This document shows, piece after piece, positions 29,831-38,704 of a stretch of DNA of 55,699 nucleotides. Origin of the DNA: Microcaldota archaeon (GTDB taxonomy: Archaea > Micrarchaeota > Micrarchaeia > Micrarchaeales > CABMGC01); the NCBI GenBank assembly GCA_021850625.1, contig JAJZLJ010000006.1, positions 1 through 55,699 of the forward strand, read 5' to 3'. Position 1 is the stretch's first letter. Every line of letters begins with the position of its first letter. The translations under genes and the position numbers were made by a program. A model generated the notes under the pieces. That model was not told the DNA's origin, did no database searches, and saw nothing but the letters and a program-made list of their open reading frames with translations.

Positions 29831-31192
29831 ATGACATTAGCAGAAGATATAAGCGAGTATGCGAATTCTTTGTCTTATAATAGGATTCCTAAAAAAACAA
29901 TAGATATTACTAAAGATGCGGTAATAGACACATTCGGATGTGCTTTAGGAGCTGAAAAAGCAATACCTGTACTCATTGCTAAAAAAACTATAAAAAAGAG
30001 TAATAAGGGATCATCTATTCTACACTCTACTGAAAAAGCTAGCTCAGAAGACGCAGCTTTTGTAAATGGAGTTATGGCCAGATATCTTGATTATAATGAT
30101 TCTTATGAGTCAAAGGAGTTCGCCCACCCTAGTGATAATATACTTCCATTATTTGCTGTAGCAGAAGAAGCAGGCAGATCCGGCAAAGATTTAATTACTG
30201 CTATAATACTTGCATATGAAATCCAATGCCGTCTTTCAACATCTGCAAGTTTGTGGAAAAAGGGTTGGGACCATACTAGCTATGGTCTTGTAAGTGTAGC
30301 AGCTGCATCATCTTTTCTAATGGACTCGGGAGTAAGAAAAACTACACATGCAATAAATATAGCATTAAACTCTCACATAGCTATGCGACAGGTTCGCGCC
30401 GGAGAGCTTTCGATGTGGAAGGCAATGTCTTTTCCTAACGCTGCAAAGAATGCCATATTTTCTGCAAAATTAGCAAATAATGGTATTACTGGTCCGTCTC
30501 CTATTTTCGAAGGAGAAATGGGTTTCTGGAAGCAGGTAAGCGGAAAGTTTAATTTAAATATAAATGATTTTGGTAACAAGAAGAATGAGTTTTTAATAGA
30601 CAAGCGTATAACAAAATATTATCCAGCTGAGATACGATCTCAAAGCGCAATAACTGCTGCCATAAACTTAAAAAAGAAAATAAATGATATTGATAAAATC
30701 TCAAAGATAGAAATATTAACTACCGAAAGCGGTTATAAGGTTTTGGGAAAGGACAAAGAAAAATGGAACCCAAAAACCAAAGAAACTGCAGATCATAGCC
30801 TTCCTTTTATTGTCTGTTCTGCTTTAATATATGGCAATATAACTCCAGAATCTTACTCTGAAAAAAGATTATCTGATAACAAAATAAAAAGATTGCTTGA
30901 CATAACTATAGTTAAAGAAAAAAAAGAATTTACCACTATATATCCTTCATGCATACCTAATGAGATAAAAGTAACTATAGATAATATAAATGGCAAAAAA
31001 GTAATAGACAAAAAGGTTCTTTACCAAAAAGGGCACCCTAAAAATCCAATGAACAAAGAAGAGCAGAAACAAAAATTTATTGCTCTTTCTTCTAACTCTT
31101 TAAATAAAGAAAAAACATTAATTTTACTTAAAGAATTATGTAATCTTGAAAGTATTAAAAGCATAACGCACTTATTTGATTTATGTATGTGA
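29831..31192 (+). CDS. MmgE/PrpD-family dehydratase, candidate aconitase substitute
   Basis: 453 residues of the 2-methylcitrate dehydratase family: VIDTFGCALGA, ASSEDAAFVNGVMARYLDYNDSY, HPSDNILPLFAVAE, GWDHTSYGLVSVAAA, and MWKAMSFPNAAKNAIFSAKLA. It sits directly after citrate synthase and isocitrate dehydrogenase, where an aconitase would be needed. In E. coli the residual aconitase activity called AcnC was assigned to PrpD, so this family can interconvert citrate and isocitrate weakly. No methylisocitrate lyase is nearby, which weakens a propionate role. The gap to icd is four bases. Activity on citrate is inferred. Confidence 0.9.
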   Translation: MTLAEDISEYANSLSYNRIPKKTIDITKDAVIDTFGCALGAEKAIPVLIAKKTIKKSNKGSSILHSTEKASSEDAAFVNGVMARYLDYNDSYESKEFAHPSDNILPLFAVAEEAGRSGKDLITAIILAYEIQCRLSTSASLWKKGWDHTSYGLVSVAAASSFLMDSGVRKTTHAINIALNSHIAMRQVRAGELSMWKAMSFPNAAKNAIFSAKLANNGITGPSPIFEGEMGFWKQVSGKFNLNINDFGNKKNEFLIDKRITKYYPAEIRSQSAITAAINLKKKINDIDKISKIEILTTESGYKVLGKDKEKWNPKTKETADHSLPFIVCSALIYGNITPESYSEKRLSDNKIKRLLDITIVKEKKEFTTIYPSCIPNEIKVTIDNINGKKVIDKKVLYQKGHPKNPMNKEEQKQKFIALSSNSLNKEKTLILLKELCNLESIKSITHLFDLCM

Positions 31193-31196
31193 TTTT

Positions 31197-32036
31197 ATGG
31201 AAAAAAGAGCATTTGATTTTCTTAATATATACGAATTGCCTAAAAAACCAAGAAAAAAAGGCATAATAGAGATACGAGGACCTTATTATTCCTCTATAAC
31301 TTATGATTATCTAAAGGGTATTTTACATGACTGGAGCGAGTACTTTGATGGTTATAAATTCGCCGGAGGTTCGGAGCGATTTCTTTCAAGAAACACAGTG
31401 AAAGATATTCTTAATGCATGCCATGATCATGATGTTTATGTATCTACTGGGGGTTTTGTGGAACGTATACTAGTTCAAGGCCCTAAGGCTGTAGATCAGT
31501 ACATAAAAGAGTGCAAATCTTTGGGTTTTGATGTCATAGAAGTATCTAGCGGTTTTGTTGATATTTCTTTGGATGATAAGGTTGAGATAGTAAAGCAGGT
31601 ACAGAAAATGGGTATGAAAGCAAAGCCTGAGGTTTCGTTTATGTATGATGCCGGTGGAGGTACTCATAGAGTTGGGTATGATGGAGAAATGAAAATGCGA
31701 AAATTGGATGATGTTATATTAGAGTTAAGATCTCATATCAAAGCAGGCGTTGATGTAATAATGATTGAGTCTGAAGGTCTTACTGAAGATCTTCCTCCTG
31801 AAAAATGGCGTATAGATTTAATTAAAAAAATAACCAATGAGTTTGGATTCGAAAAATTTATGTTTGAAGCATCTGATCCTCCAGTATTTAAGTGGTACCT
31901 TAAAAAATTTGGCCGTGATGTAAATTTATTTATAGATTACTCACAACTTGTAGAGTTCAATGCGTGGCGTGCCGGACTATGGGGCGATGAAGATATTTGG
32001 AAAGGCAAAAAATTTAGTTATAGATCTAAAAAATAG
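31197..32036 (+). CDS. ComA/Hsa32-family (phosphosulfolactate synthase-like) protein
   Basis: 279 residues from ATG 31197, preceded by GTGATTTT. TIM-barrel family of phosphosulfolactate synthase: YDYLKGILHDWSEYFDGYKFAGG, VSTGGFVERI, CKSLGFDVIEVSSGFVDISL, a Glu in KPEVSF, IKAGVDVIMIESEG and FEASDPP. In methanogens ComA adds sulfite to PEP to begin coenzyme M synthesis; elsewhere, as in plant Hsa32, the family has other, unclear roles. There is no ComB or ComC here, so coenzyme M synthesis is unlikely. Placement in a TCA operon suggests a reaction on a PEP- or enolate-like acid. Confidence 0.85.
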   Translation: MEKRAFDFLNIYELPKKPRKKGIIEIRGPYYSSITYDYLKGILHDWSEYFDGYKFAGGSERFLSRNTVKDILNACHDHDVYVSTGGFVERILVQGPKAVDQYIKECKSLGFDVIEVSSGFVDISLDDKVEIVKQVQKMGMKAKPEVSFMYDAGGGTHRVGYDGEMKMRKLDDVILELRSHIKAGVDVIMIESEGLTEDLPPEKWRIDLIKKITNEFGFEKFMFEASDPPVFKWYLKKFGRDVNLFIDYSQLVEFNAWRAGLWGDEDIWKGKKFSYRSKK

Positions 32037-32051
32037 CCTAATGGCGAAGAT

Positions 32052-33458
32052 ATGACAAATGCTTCTAAACAAAAAGATAAAGAAGATGTTTCTATAGATG
32101 AAGAGTTTGATTGGAAACTTTATCCAGAAACAGAAAAATTTTTATCTTCAATCGTAGCAGATTTCCTACTAAATAATCACTTTGCAAGTGAGCTTTCAAA
32201 GAAAATGTCAACAGAAACTTCAACTAAATTTTTTAATTGGATAGACTATGCAATAATTCCGGAATCTAAAACAAGCAAAGAATTACTTTTAAAGCTTGGT
32301 TTTACATTATTTGCTCCAGTAGATAAAAAATGTAAATACGGTAAGCTTTTCAAGCACAGCAGATCTTATTTTTTCCCTATTATACTTGGGAAAGAGGATA
32401 AAATTGAAATAGCGTTAAAACCAGAAGAGCTTGACAGTTTCATACAAGCTTTTGGCATTAATGCGGTTATAGATGGTAAACCATTTTCACGATTTAGGAA
32501 GGCTGTCATTTCAGTAGAAAAAAACTATGTACTTTCCGCTGTAGAACGAAGAGGGTATAATGGGTTTTCAACAGATTCCAAAAATGATATCTTAGAATAC
32601 TTAGATGTCCTAAGTATGTTTTTTTCAAGGCAACGTATATTTAATAGTGACGAAGAAGGCATTATATTCACAGAAAAACTAATTTCATCTGCACTTAAAC
32701 TTTTAGATAATGCAAGAGTATCAGATGCATTCTTCAGATCTGAAAGGGCTTATTGGCAAAGAAGAAATCTGGCTGGACAAATACAGAAAGCAAGGCAGGA
32801 TAAGCTAGGCCTTGGATGGGGTAATCAGGACCATCATACGTATCGATCTTCAAGGAAAAACTTTTCAAAGATGATACATATATTCGAGTTGATGGGTTAT
32901 AATTGTAGGGAAAAATACTACGCTGGAGATCAGGCCAGATGGGGAGCTCAGATAATGGAGCATGATGTTTGTGATATAGTTGTATTTACTGACGTTGATC
33001 TTTATCCTGAAGAAACAAAAATTGACTTTCCACACAAAGGATTAGAACAGAGAAAAATGCTTGGCACTGTCGGTTTATGGGTTGGTCTTCATGGAGAAAG
33101 TATACTTCAAGCCGGCATGCATCATTTAGAGGCTAGATTTGATTTTGAAGGTCTTAAATCTGATTTACCAAAATTTGGCATAACAGTGATGCCTCCTTTT
33201 TCAAATTTCGAGTTTTTAAAACAAGCATTTACTTTTGGTGAGATATGGAAGGTGGAAAAATCAAGGGCAGATATTTTACTTTCAAATTCTTTTATAACTA
33301 AAGATCAGTATAATATGTTTATTAAAAATGGAGCTATAGGTAGTCACATGGAAAATCTTGAAAGGACAAAAGGCTTCAAGGGTTTCAATAAAAGTTCAGT
33401 TACAAAAATTATAAAAGCTACAGATCCAAGAAAAGCTCAAGTTTCTATTGGGGCATAA
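32052..33458 (+). CDS. Unrecognised 468-residue protein, possibly two VOC-like modules
   Basis: Soluble, single chain, no signal. Two segments look alike in outline: residues about 58-110 (FFNWIDYAIIPES, then a helix ending LLKLGFTLF) and about 256-320 (WGNQDHHTYRSS, a helix ending ELMGYNCRE, then DIVVFTDVDLYPEE). 'Strand with His, helix, LGF/MGY, strands' recalls the vicinal-oxygen-chelate fold, in which the His of DHH and a Glu such as that in MHHLEARF could bind metal. I could not match it to a named family; the related-looking DUF1338 enzymes do not share its motifs. It is packed between the ComA-like and dehydrogenase genes (gaps 15 and 12 bases), so it should act in the same pathway. 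Confidence 0.6.
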   Translation: MTNASKQKDKEDVSIDEEFDWKLYPETEKFLSSIVADFLLNNHFASELSKKMSTETSTKFFNWIDYAIIPESKTSKELLLKLGFTLFAPVDKKCKYGKLFKHSRSYFFPIILGKEDKIEIALKPEELDSFIQAFGINAVIDGKPFSRFRKAVISVEKNYVLSAVERRGYNGFSTDSKNDILEYLDVLSMFFSRQRIFNSDEEGIIFTEKLISSALKLLDNARVSDAFFRSERAYWQRRNLAGQIQKARQDKLGLGWGNQDHHTYRSSRKNFSKMIHIFELMGYNCREKYYAGDQARWGAQIMEHDVCDIVVFTDVDLYPEETKIDFPHKGLEQRKMLGTVGLWVGLHGESILQAGMHHLEARFDFEGLKSDLPKFGITVMPPFSNFEFLKQAFTFGEIWKVEKSRADILLSNSFITKDQYNMFIKNGAIGSHMENLERTKGFKGFNKSSVTKIIKATDPRKAQVSIGA

Positions 33459-33470
33459 ATAGATGTTTTG

Positions 33471-34412
33471 ATGTTAAATAAAAAAAATATACATATCTTA
33501 GTAAATAATCCAGAATACTTTGACAAATATGCAATAAAGATACTTAGCAGTATTGGAAATGTAACAGCAAAAAACATTGATTATGATGAACTTTTGGAAA
33601 AGATATCAATTTTTGATATAATTATCATAAGGGTAGATACAAAAATTACAAAACAATTGCTAGACAAAGCCAAAAAATTAAGGCTAATAGGATCTGCAAC
33701 AACCGGCCTTAATCACATAGATACTAAATATGCAAAAGAAAAAGGAATAAGGATAATAAGCCTACACGGAACACACACTATATCTACTGCACAGCATACT
33801 ATGGCTTTAATATTTTCTCTTTCAAGAAAGATACCTTGGGCATTTGAAAATCTTAAGAAAGGAAAGTGGGATAGACATAAATTTATAGGAACTCAGTTAA
33901 ACGGAAAGACCATAGGCATAATAGGATTAGGTAGAATAGGATCTCAAGTAGCTAAATACTCAAAAGCGTTTGGTATGAACGTTATAGCGTATGATCCTTT
34001 TATTAAAAAAAGCAATCTTGCAACTCTAGTTACATTAAATTATCTTCTAAAAAATTCTGATATAGTATCTCTTCATCCTTCACTTACAAATAAAACAAAG
34101 AATATGATACAATTAAAGGAATTTAAGTTAATGAAGAAAACTGCATTTTTGATTAATACATCAAGAGGGGAAATCTTAGATTCTGATGCTCTTTTACTGT
34201 CTTTAAAAAAATGTATTATATCCGGGGCAGCGTTGGATGTTTTTATAGATGAACCATTACTAGGCAAAAACAATAGATTTGTAAAATATGCATTAAGAAA
34301 TAAAAATCTTTTAATTACACCTCACATAGGTGCTTCTACAAAAGAGGCCGTACATGCTGCTGGAATAGAAATAGCAAATAATATAAAAAAAGAGCTTAAT
34401 CTTCTGAAATAA
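33471..34412 (+). CDS. D-2-hydroxyacid dehydrogenase (SerA/PGDH-like)
   Basis: 313 residues from ATG 33471. Pattern of the NAD-dependent D-isomer hydroxyacid dehydrogenases: SATTGLNHIDTKYAKEKGI, cofactor loop IGIIGLGRIGSQVAK, the catalytic Arg in INTSRGEILD, Glu in VFIDEPL and His in ITPHIGAST. The length matches enzymes without the ACT regulatory domain. As last gene of the operon it may make serine precursors, or reduce a 2-oxo acid such as 2-oxoglutarate or the product of the neighbouring genes. Sequence alone does not define the substrate. Confidence 0.9.
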   Translation: MLNKKNIHILVNNPEYFDKYAIKILSSIGNVTAKNIDYDELLEKISIFDIIIIRVDTKITKQLLDKAKKLRLIGSATTGLNHIDTKYAKEKGIRIISLHGTHTISTAQHTMALIFSLSRKIPWAFENLKKGKWDRHKFIGTQLNGKTIGIIGLGRIGSQVAKYSKAFGMNVIAYDPFIKKSNLATLVTLNYLLKNSDIVSLHPSLTNKTKNMIQLKEFKLMKKTAFLINTSRGEILDSDALLLSLKKCIISGAALDVFIDEPLLGKNNRFVKYALRNKNLLITPHIGASTKEAVHAAGIEIANNIKKELNLLK

Positions 34413-34473
34413 GAATAAAAAGCAAAATCATTTAATACTTGATGTTAATTAATATTTTGTTTCATGTGGTAAA

Positions 34474-34818
34474 ATGTCATATAAAGGCGATGTTTTTATA
34501 GTTGTCGGAGTTCTTCTAATAATATTATCTTTTATTTTGGGATATGGGATGTATACTTCTCTTCATCAAGCTCAAATAACTCAACAAACACCACAAATAA
34601 ATGGTAATAACATAACTAACTCATTTAATCAATTCGCATCATCGTTAAGTTACAGCATAAATGGGCCAATATATTACACAATAGAAATAATACTTCTTTT
34701 TCTTTTTGCAAGTATAGGCTATAAAATAGCTGATCTTGGAATAAGGCTTAATTCAATACCTATAATAAATATTAAAAGTAACATATCTGACGAGAAAGAC
34801 AAAAAAACCTCGAAGTAA
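34474..34818 (+). CDS. Small two-helix membrane protein
   Basis: 114 residues: a membrane helix at about 8-28, an Asn/Gln/Thr-rich loop of about 40 residues outside, a second helix at about 67-88 and a Lys-rich tail. A GGTAAA stretch precedes the ATG. No family recognised. It follows the dehydrogenase by 61 bases, containing an apparent promoter (atttaatacttg), and converges on the VAT-N-like gene. Confidence 0.55.
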   Translation: MSYKGDVFIVVGVLLIILSFILGYGMYTSLHQAQITQQTPQINGNNITNSFNQFASSLSYSINGPIYYTIEIILLFLFASIGYKIADLGIRLNSIPIINIKSNISDEKDKKTSK

Positions 34819-34828
34819 TTGTATTTTT

Positions 34829-35386
34829 TTAAGAAGCTTGTTTTTCAGATGCGAATTCAAAATTTGTCTCATCGGTTACGCGCCCTAGCTCTTCTGGTAG
34901 TATCCTAACAACATTAAATTCCATTCCTATTCCTAAAACCTTTACATTTACAGTGCTTCCTTCTACCACTCCTTTATTCTTTAGTGTATCCCTAAAGTAT
35001 CCTTGCCAGTCTATTGGCATTGTTGTAATTCCTGATATGCCCTTTGAAGGCTCTAATAATATCTGTGTAGCATTAGATACTTTCAGTTTTGATATATTAA
35101 CACATTCTCCAAGCGTTATTCCCAATTGCTCTCTAGAGCTCTTATCTAATCTTATGTAGTCTTTATCTATATCTTCCTCATATCCTTCTATAACTGTGGC
35201 CATTACTCTCTTTTCATTATATCTTATCTCTATTATGTCTCCTGGAAGTGCGCCTGTTTTTTTATGTATCTTTTTTGTTAAAGGCACCATAAGAGTTTTA
35301 TCTTCATGTAAGGTTTCTGCAACAGCAATAATTGCGTTGTTTTTGCTACTTTTTTTGATATATTTATAATACGCCTTTTTTACCAT
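34829..35386 (-). CDS. Free-standing Cdc48/VAT N-domain-like protein
   Basis: 185 residues with the layout of the N-domain of Cdc48/VAT: a first barrel half (AIIAVAETLHEDKTLMVPLT, then TGALPGDIIEIRYNEKRVMATVI), a second half (YIRLDKSSREQLGITLGECVNISK) and a C-terminal four-strand part (ATQILLEPSKG, then FRDTLKNKGVVEGSTVNV and FNVVRILP). The chain ends there, with no AAA module in this frame or downstream. Ufd1 has the same double-psi-barrel architecture and works as a Cdc48 adaptor, so a Ufd1-like role is possible. GGTGAA precedes the ATG. Confidence 0.75.
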   Translation of the reverse strand: MVKKAYYKYIKKSSKNNAIIAVAETLHEDKTLMVPLTKKIHKKTGALPGDIIEIRYNEKRVMATVIEGYEEDIDKDYIRLDKSSREQLGITLGECVNISKLKVSNATQILLEPSKGISGITTMPIDWQGYFRDTLKNKGVVEGSTVNVKVLGIGMEFNVVRILPEELGRVTDETNFEFASEKQAS

Positions 35387-35517
35387 CTCTTCACCTAGTT
35401 ACTTTCCTAGATAAAATATATTAATATTGCTCAAATCAACCTGTAATTTTGTATCATGAGAAAAATTCATTATTCCAAGCAATTTTTATTTGTTTACTTT
35501 TATAGTATAATGTTTGT

Positions 35518-36894
35518 ATGGACAAGAAAGGGATATTACTAAACAAAGTATTTGATAAAATACTAAAAGATATAAAGCCAAGCGATATTGAAAATAAGAG
35601 TATTATATCAAATATAAATACTGTAACCTCTCTATTAAAAAAAATAGTTCCTAAAGATGTAGAAATAATGGTTACCGGTTCGGTATCACGTGGTACAAAT
35701 TTAAAAGGCAATTCAGATGTAGATATCTTTCTTCTTTTTAAGACTGGTACTACAAAGGAGTCTCTCACTAAACTTGGACTTAAATATGGTAAGGCACTTG
35801 TGAGATCAAAAACAGATAGATATGAGATAAAGTATGCTGAGCATCCTTATGTGCGTGTTTATTTAAACGCATTAGGTATAAAAGCGGATATAGTTCCGGC
35901 ACTTAAAATACAAAATGCAGAACAGATTGCAACTGCTGTAGATAGAACACCGCTCCACACTAATTTCATAAACGAAAAACTTACATCTAAACAGAAGGAC
36001 GAAGTACGACTCCTAAAGTATTTTTTAAGGTCTCACGGTATATATGGCGCAGAATCAAAAACCTCTGGCTTTTCAGGCTATTTATGCGAAGTGCTTATAT
36101 ATGATTTTTCATCTATAAAAAAACTATTAAACTGGGCATGTTCATTAGAGCTGCCTACCGTAATATATCCAAAAGATAATGAAGAGAGTAATCATGAAGA
36201 AGTGCTTAAAAAATTCAACTCTGATTTTGTAGTAATTGATCCTGTAGATAAAAACAGAAATGTTGCAGCGGTAGTTTCAAAGGAATCTCTTTCAAAGTTT
36301 ATTTTTATATCTAGAAAATTACTTGAGAATCCTTCTGTAGAACAGTTTTTTGGATTAAAATATTATTCAAGAGAGTCACGTACATATATAGAAAAATTCA
36401 TTAAGCGTTCAGATCTTGAGCTTTACTCATTAATTTTTGATATTCCCGATAAAAGCGAGGAGATATTATGGCCTCAGATTAAAAAAGTATCCGGGATAAT
36501 ACTCGATTATTTAAAGAGAAATGAGTTCACAGTATACTTTTCATTGCAATGGACTTGCAATAAAAAAGGGGTTATACTTTTTGTAGCTCCAAAGCAAAAA
36601 TTAGGATCCAGATTTTTTAAAGGTCCTGATGTGTTTAATAAAAAAGGCATAGATGAGTTTATAAAAAGTCATAAAACTGCAATGGGATTTATATTTTCAG
36701 GTACAAGACTTTTTGCATTAGATACCTCATATGTATCTACATTAGAAGATGCACTTATTAAAATAAAAAAAGATAAGCAAATATATTCTCATAAGGACAT
36801 AAATCTCTCAAAAGCACTTATACTAAAAAATAAAGTTCCAAAAGAGCTTTCTGAAAGTGCATATTATGAATTCATTAGAACGCTTTCAATATGA
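35518..36894 (+). CDS. cca: CCA-adding tRNA nucleotidyltransferase (archaeal class I)
   Basis: Adds the 3' CCA, needed here because none of the tRNA genes in the window encode it. 458 residues: the nucleotidyltransferase motif TGSVSRGTNLKGNSDVDIFLLF near residue 50, IKADIVPALK, DRTPLHTNFI, KDEVRLLKYFLRSHGIYGAE and SGFSGYLCEVL, all typical of the archaeal enzyme. The C-terminal tail and body domains are also present. It begins a plus-strand pair with polX, 25 bases apart. Confidence 0.95.
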   Translation: MDKKGILLNKVFDKILKDIKPSDIENKSIISNINTVTSLLKKIVPKDVEIMVTGSVSRGTNLKGNSDVDIFLLFKTGTTKESLTKLGLKYGKALVRSKTDRYEIKYAEHPYVRVYLNALGIKADIVPALKIQNAEQIATAVDRTPLHTNFINEKLTSKQKDEVRLLKYFLRSHGIYGAESKTSGFSGYLCEVLIYDFSSIKKLLNWACSLELPTVIYPKDNEESNHEEVLKKFNSDFVVIDPVDKNRNVAAVVSKESLSKFIFISRKLLENPSVEQFFGLKYYSRESRTYIEKFIKRSDLELYSLIFDIPDKSEEILWPQIKKVSGIILDYLKRNEFTVYFSLQWTCNKKGVILFVAPKQKLGSRFFKGPDVFNKKGIDEFIKSHKTAMGFIFSGTRLFALDTSYVSTLEDALIKIKKDKQIYSHKDINLSKALILKNKVPKELSESAYYEFIRTLSI

Positions 36895-36919
36895 TGATTT
36901 ATTTTTTTGGCGTATTTGA

Positions 36920-38647
36920 ATGAATAATAAAAAAATAGCTGAACTATTCAATGAAATTGCAGATATGCTTGAGTTATCAAAAGAAAAACGTATCTTTGAG
37001 ATAAGGGCTTATAGAAAAGCTGCATTGACCTTGGAATCCATGCAGGAAGATGTTTCTGATATTTTAGAAAAAAAAGGAATAGACGGCTTAATGGACATAC
37101 AAGGGATCGGAAAAGGTCTGGCTGAAAAAATAAAAGAGTTCGTATCTACTGGAAAAATTAAGAAGTATGTTGAACTTAAAAAAAAGTATCCTATAGATTT
37201 TTCTAATTTAACTAGAATTCAAGGAATGGGTGCAAAACGTGCTTTTGTTCTTTACACGGAATTAGGTGTAAAAAATATAGAAGATCTTAAGATAATGGTA
37301 AAGAATCATAAGGTTCGTGAGCTTAAAGGTTTTGGAGAAAGAAGTGAAAGGGAAATAGAAAATGGCTTGGCACTGCTCGAGTCTTCAAAAGGACGCCTTC
37401 TTCTTGGCACTGCGCTTCCAGAGGCAGAATCAATATTAAAACGGCTTAAGGCTTCTGGTTTAGTAGAAAAAGCAGAGCTTGCCGGTTCAACAAGAAGAAT
37501 GAAGGAGACTGTAGGAGATTTAGATATCTTAGTGACATCAAACAAACCTCAAGCAGTAATGGCATATGTTAAAACTATTCCTGAAGCTGAAAGTGTCATA
37601 GCACAAGGACCGACAAAGACCACGCTTTGGCTTAAAATAGGAATGAGCTGTGATATAAGAGTTGTTCCTCTTGAAAGTTTTGGCGCAGCAATGCAGTACT
37701 TTATAGGAAGTAAGGACCACAATGTAAAGGTGCGTCAGATAGCAATTAAAAAAGGCTACAAATTAAATGAGTATGGTCTTTTTGATACAAATGGCAAGAT
37801 AATAGCAAATGAAAATGAAGCTGAGATATATAAAAAACTTGAGATGCAGTATCCAGAACCTGAGATGAGGGAAAATAGGGGGGAGATAGAACTAGCCCAA
37901 GAAGGAAAGCTTCCAAAGCTTGTCTCTTTAGAAAATATTATTGGAGATTTACATGTTCATTCAAAACATAGTGATGGCTTAAATACTATAGAAGAAATGG
38001 TCATTGAGGCGCATAAACTTGGCAGAAAATATATTGGTTTTACCGATCATTCAAAAACTGAGTACATCGCTCACGGCATGGATGAAAAGCGTTTTGCAGA
38101 GTATTCAAATGAGATAGATTTGCTAAATGAAAAATTTTCCGGTAAAATACAAATCTTAAAAAGTGCAGAGACCGACATACTAAAAGATGGGACTCTTGAT
38201 TTTAGTAATGAGTCTTTAGAAAAAATGGATTATGTGCTAGCAAGTGTGCATACCAATATAAACATGCCTAAGGATGAGATGACAAAACGCATTATAACAG
38301 CTATTGAAAGCGGCTATGTAAATATACTTGGTCATCCTACTGATAGGATTATTAATCAAAGGCCCCCAATCAATCTTGATCTTGATAAGGTGTTTCAGGC
38401 TGCAAAGGATAATAACGTAATAATGGAGATAGATTCATATCCTGACAGATTAGATTTAAATGACGAAAACATTCTAAAGGCAAAGGAGTATAGTTTAAAG
38501 TTTTCAATAAGTACCGATTCTCATAGGACACAACATCTGTTCCTTATGCGTTATGGCATAGGCACTGCTAAAAGAGGCTGGCTCAAAAAAGATGACATAA
38601 TAAATACATATCCTATTGAAAAACTTCTAAATACCTTTAAAAAATAA
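36920..38647 (+). CDS. polX: DNA polymerase/3'-5' exonuclease PolX
   Basis: Family X polymerase with PHP nuclease for base-excision or end repair. 575 residues. N-terminal 8-kDa part (LFNEIADMLEL, RAYRKAA), helix-hairpin-helix IQGIGKGLAEKIKEF and a second one, RIQGMGAKRAFVLY. The palm has ELAGSTRRMKETVGDLDILV and CDIRVVP (the three Asp). The C-terminal PHP domain starts GDLHVHSKHSDG and has GFTDHS, VLASVH, ILGHPT and STDSH. Complete and of normal length. Confidence 0.95.
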   Translation: MNNKKIAELFNEIADMLELSKEKRIFEIRAYRKAALTLESMQEDVSDILEKKGIDGLMDIQGIGKGLAEKIKEFVSTGKIKKYVELKKKYPIDFSNLTRIQGMGAKRAFVLYTELGVKNIEDLKIMVKNHKVRELKGFGERSEREIENGLALLESSKGRLLLGTALPEAESILKRLKASGLVEKAELAGSTRRMKETVGDLDILVTSNKPQAVMAYVKTIPEAESVIAQGPTKTTLWLKIGMSCDIRVVPLESFGAAMQYFIGSKDHNVKVRQIAIKKGYKLNEYGLFDTNGKIIANENEAEIYKKLEMQYPEPEMRENRGEIELAQEGKLPKLVSLENIIGDLHVHSKHSDGLNTIEEMVIEAHKLGRKYIGFTDHSKTEYIAHGMDEKRFAEYSNEIDLLNEKFSGKIQILKSAETDILKDGTLDFSNESLEKMDYVLASVHTNINMPKDEMTKRIITAIESGYVNILGHPTDRIINQRPPINLDLDKVFQAAKDNNVIMEIDSYPDRLDLNDENILKAKEYSLKFSISTDSHRTQHLFLMRYGIGTAKRGWLKKDDIINTYPIEKLLNTFKK

Positions 38648-38704
38648 CATCCTATACTACAATTCCTACGAAAAATATATATTATAAATATAAAGTATAT
38701 TCTT

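Noticed and set aside
32052-33458. DUF1338 2-oxoadipate dioxygenase
   Set aside because: Length and pathway would fit, but the characteristic motifs of that family as I know them are not found in this sequence.
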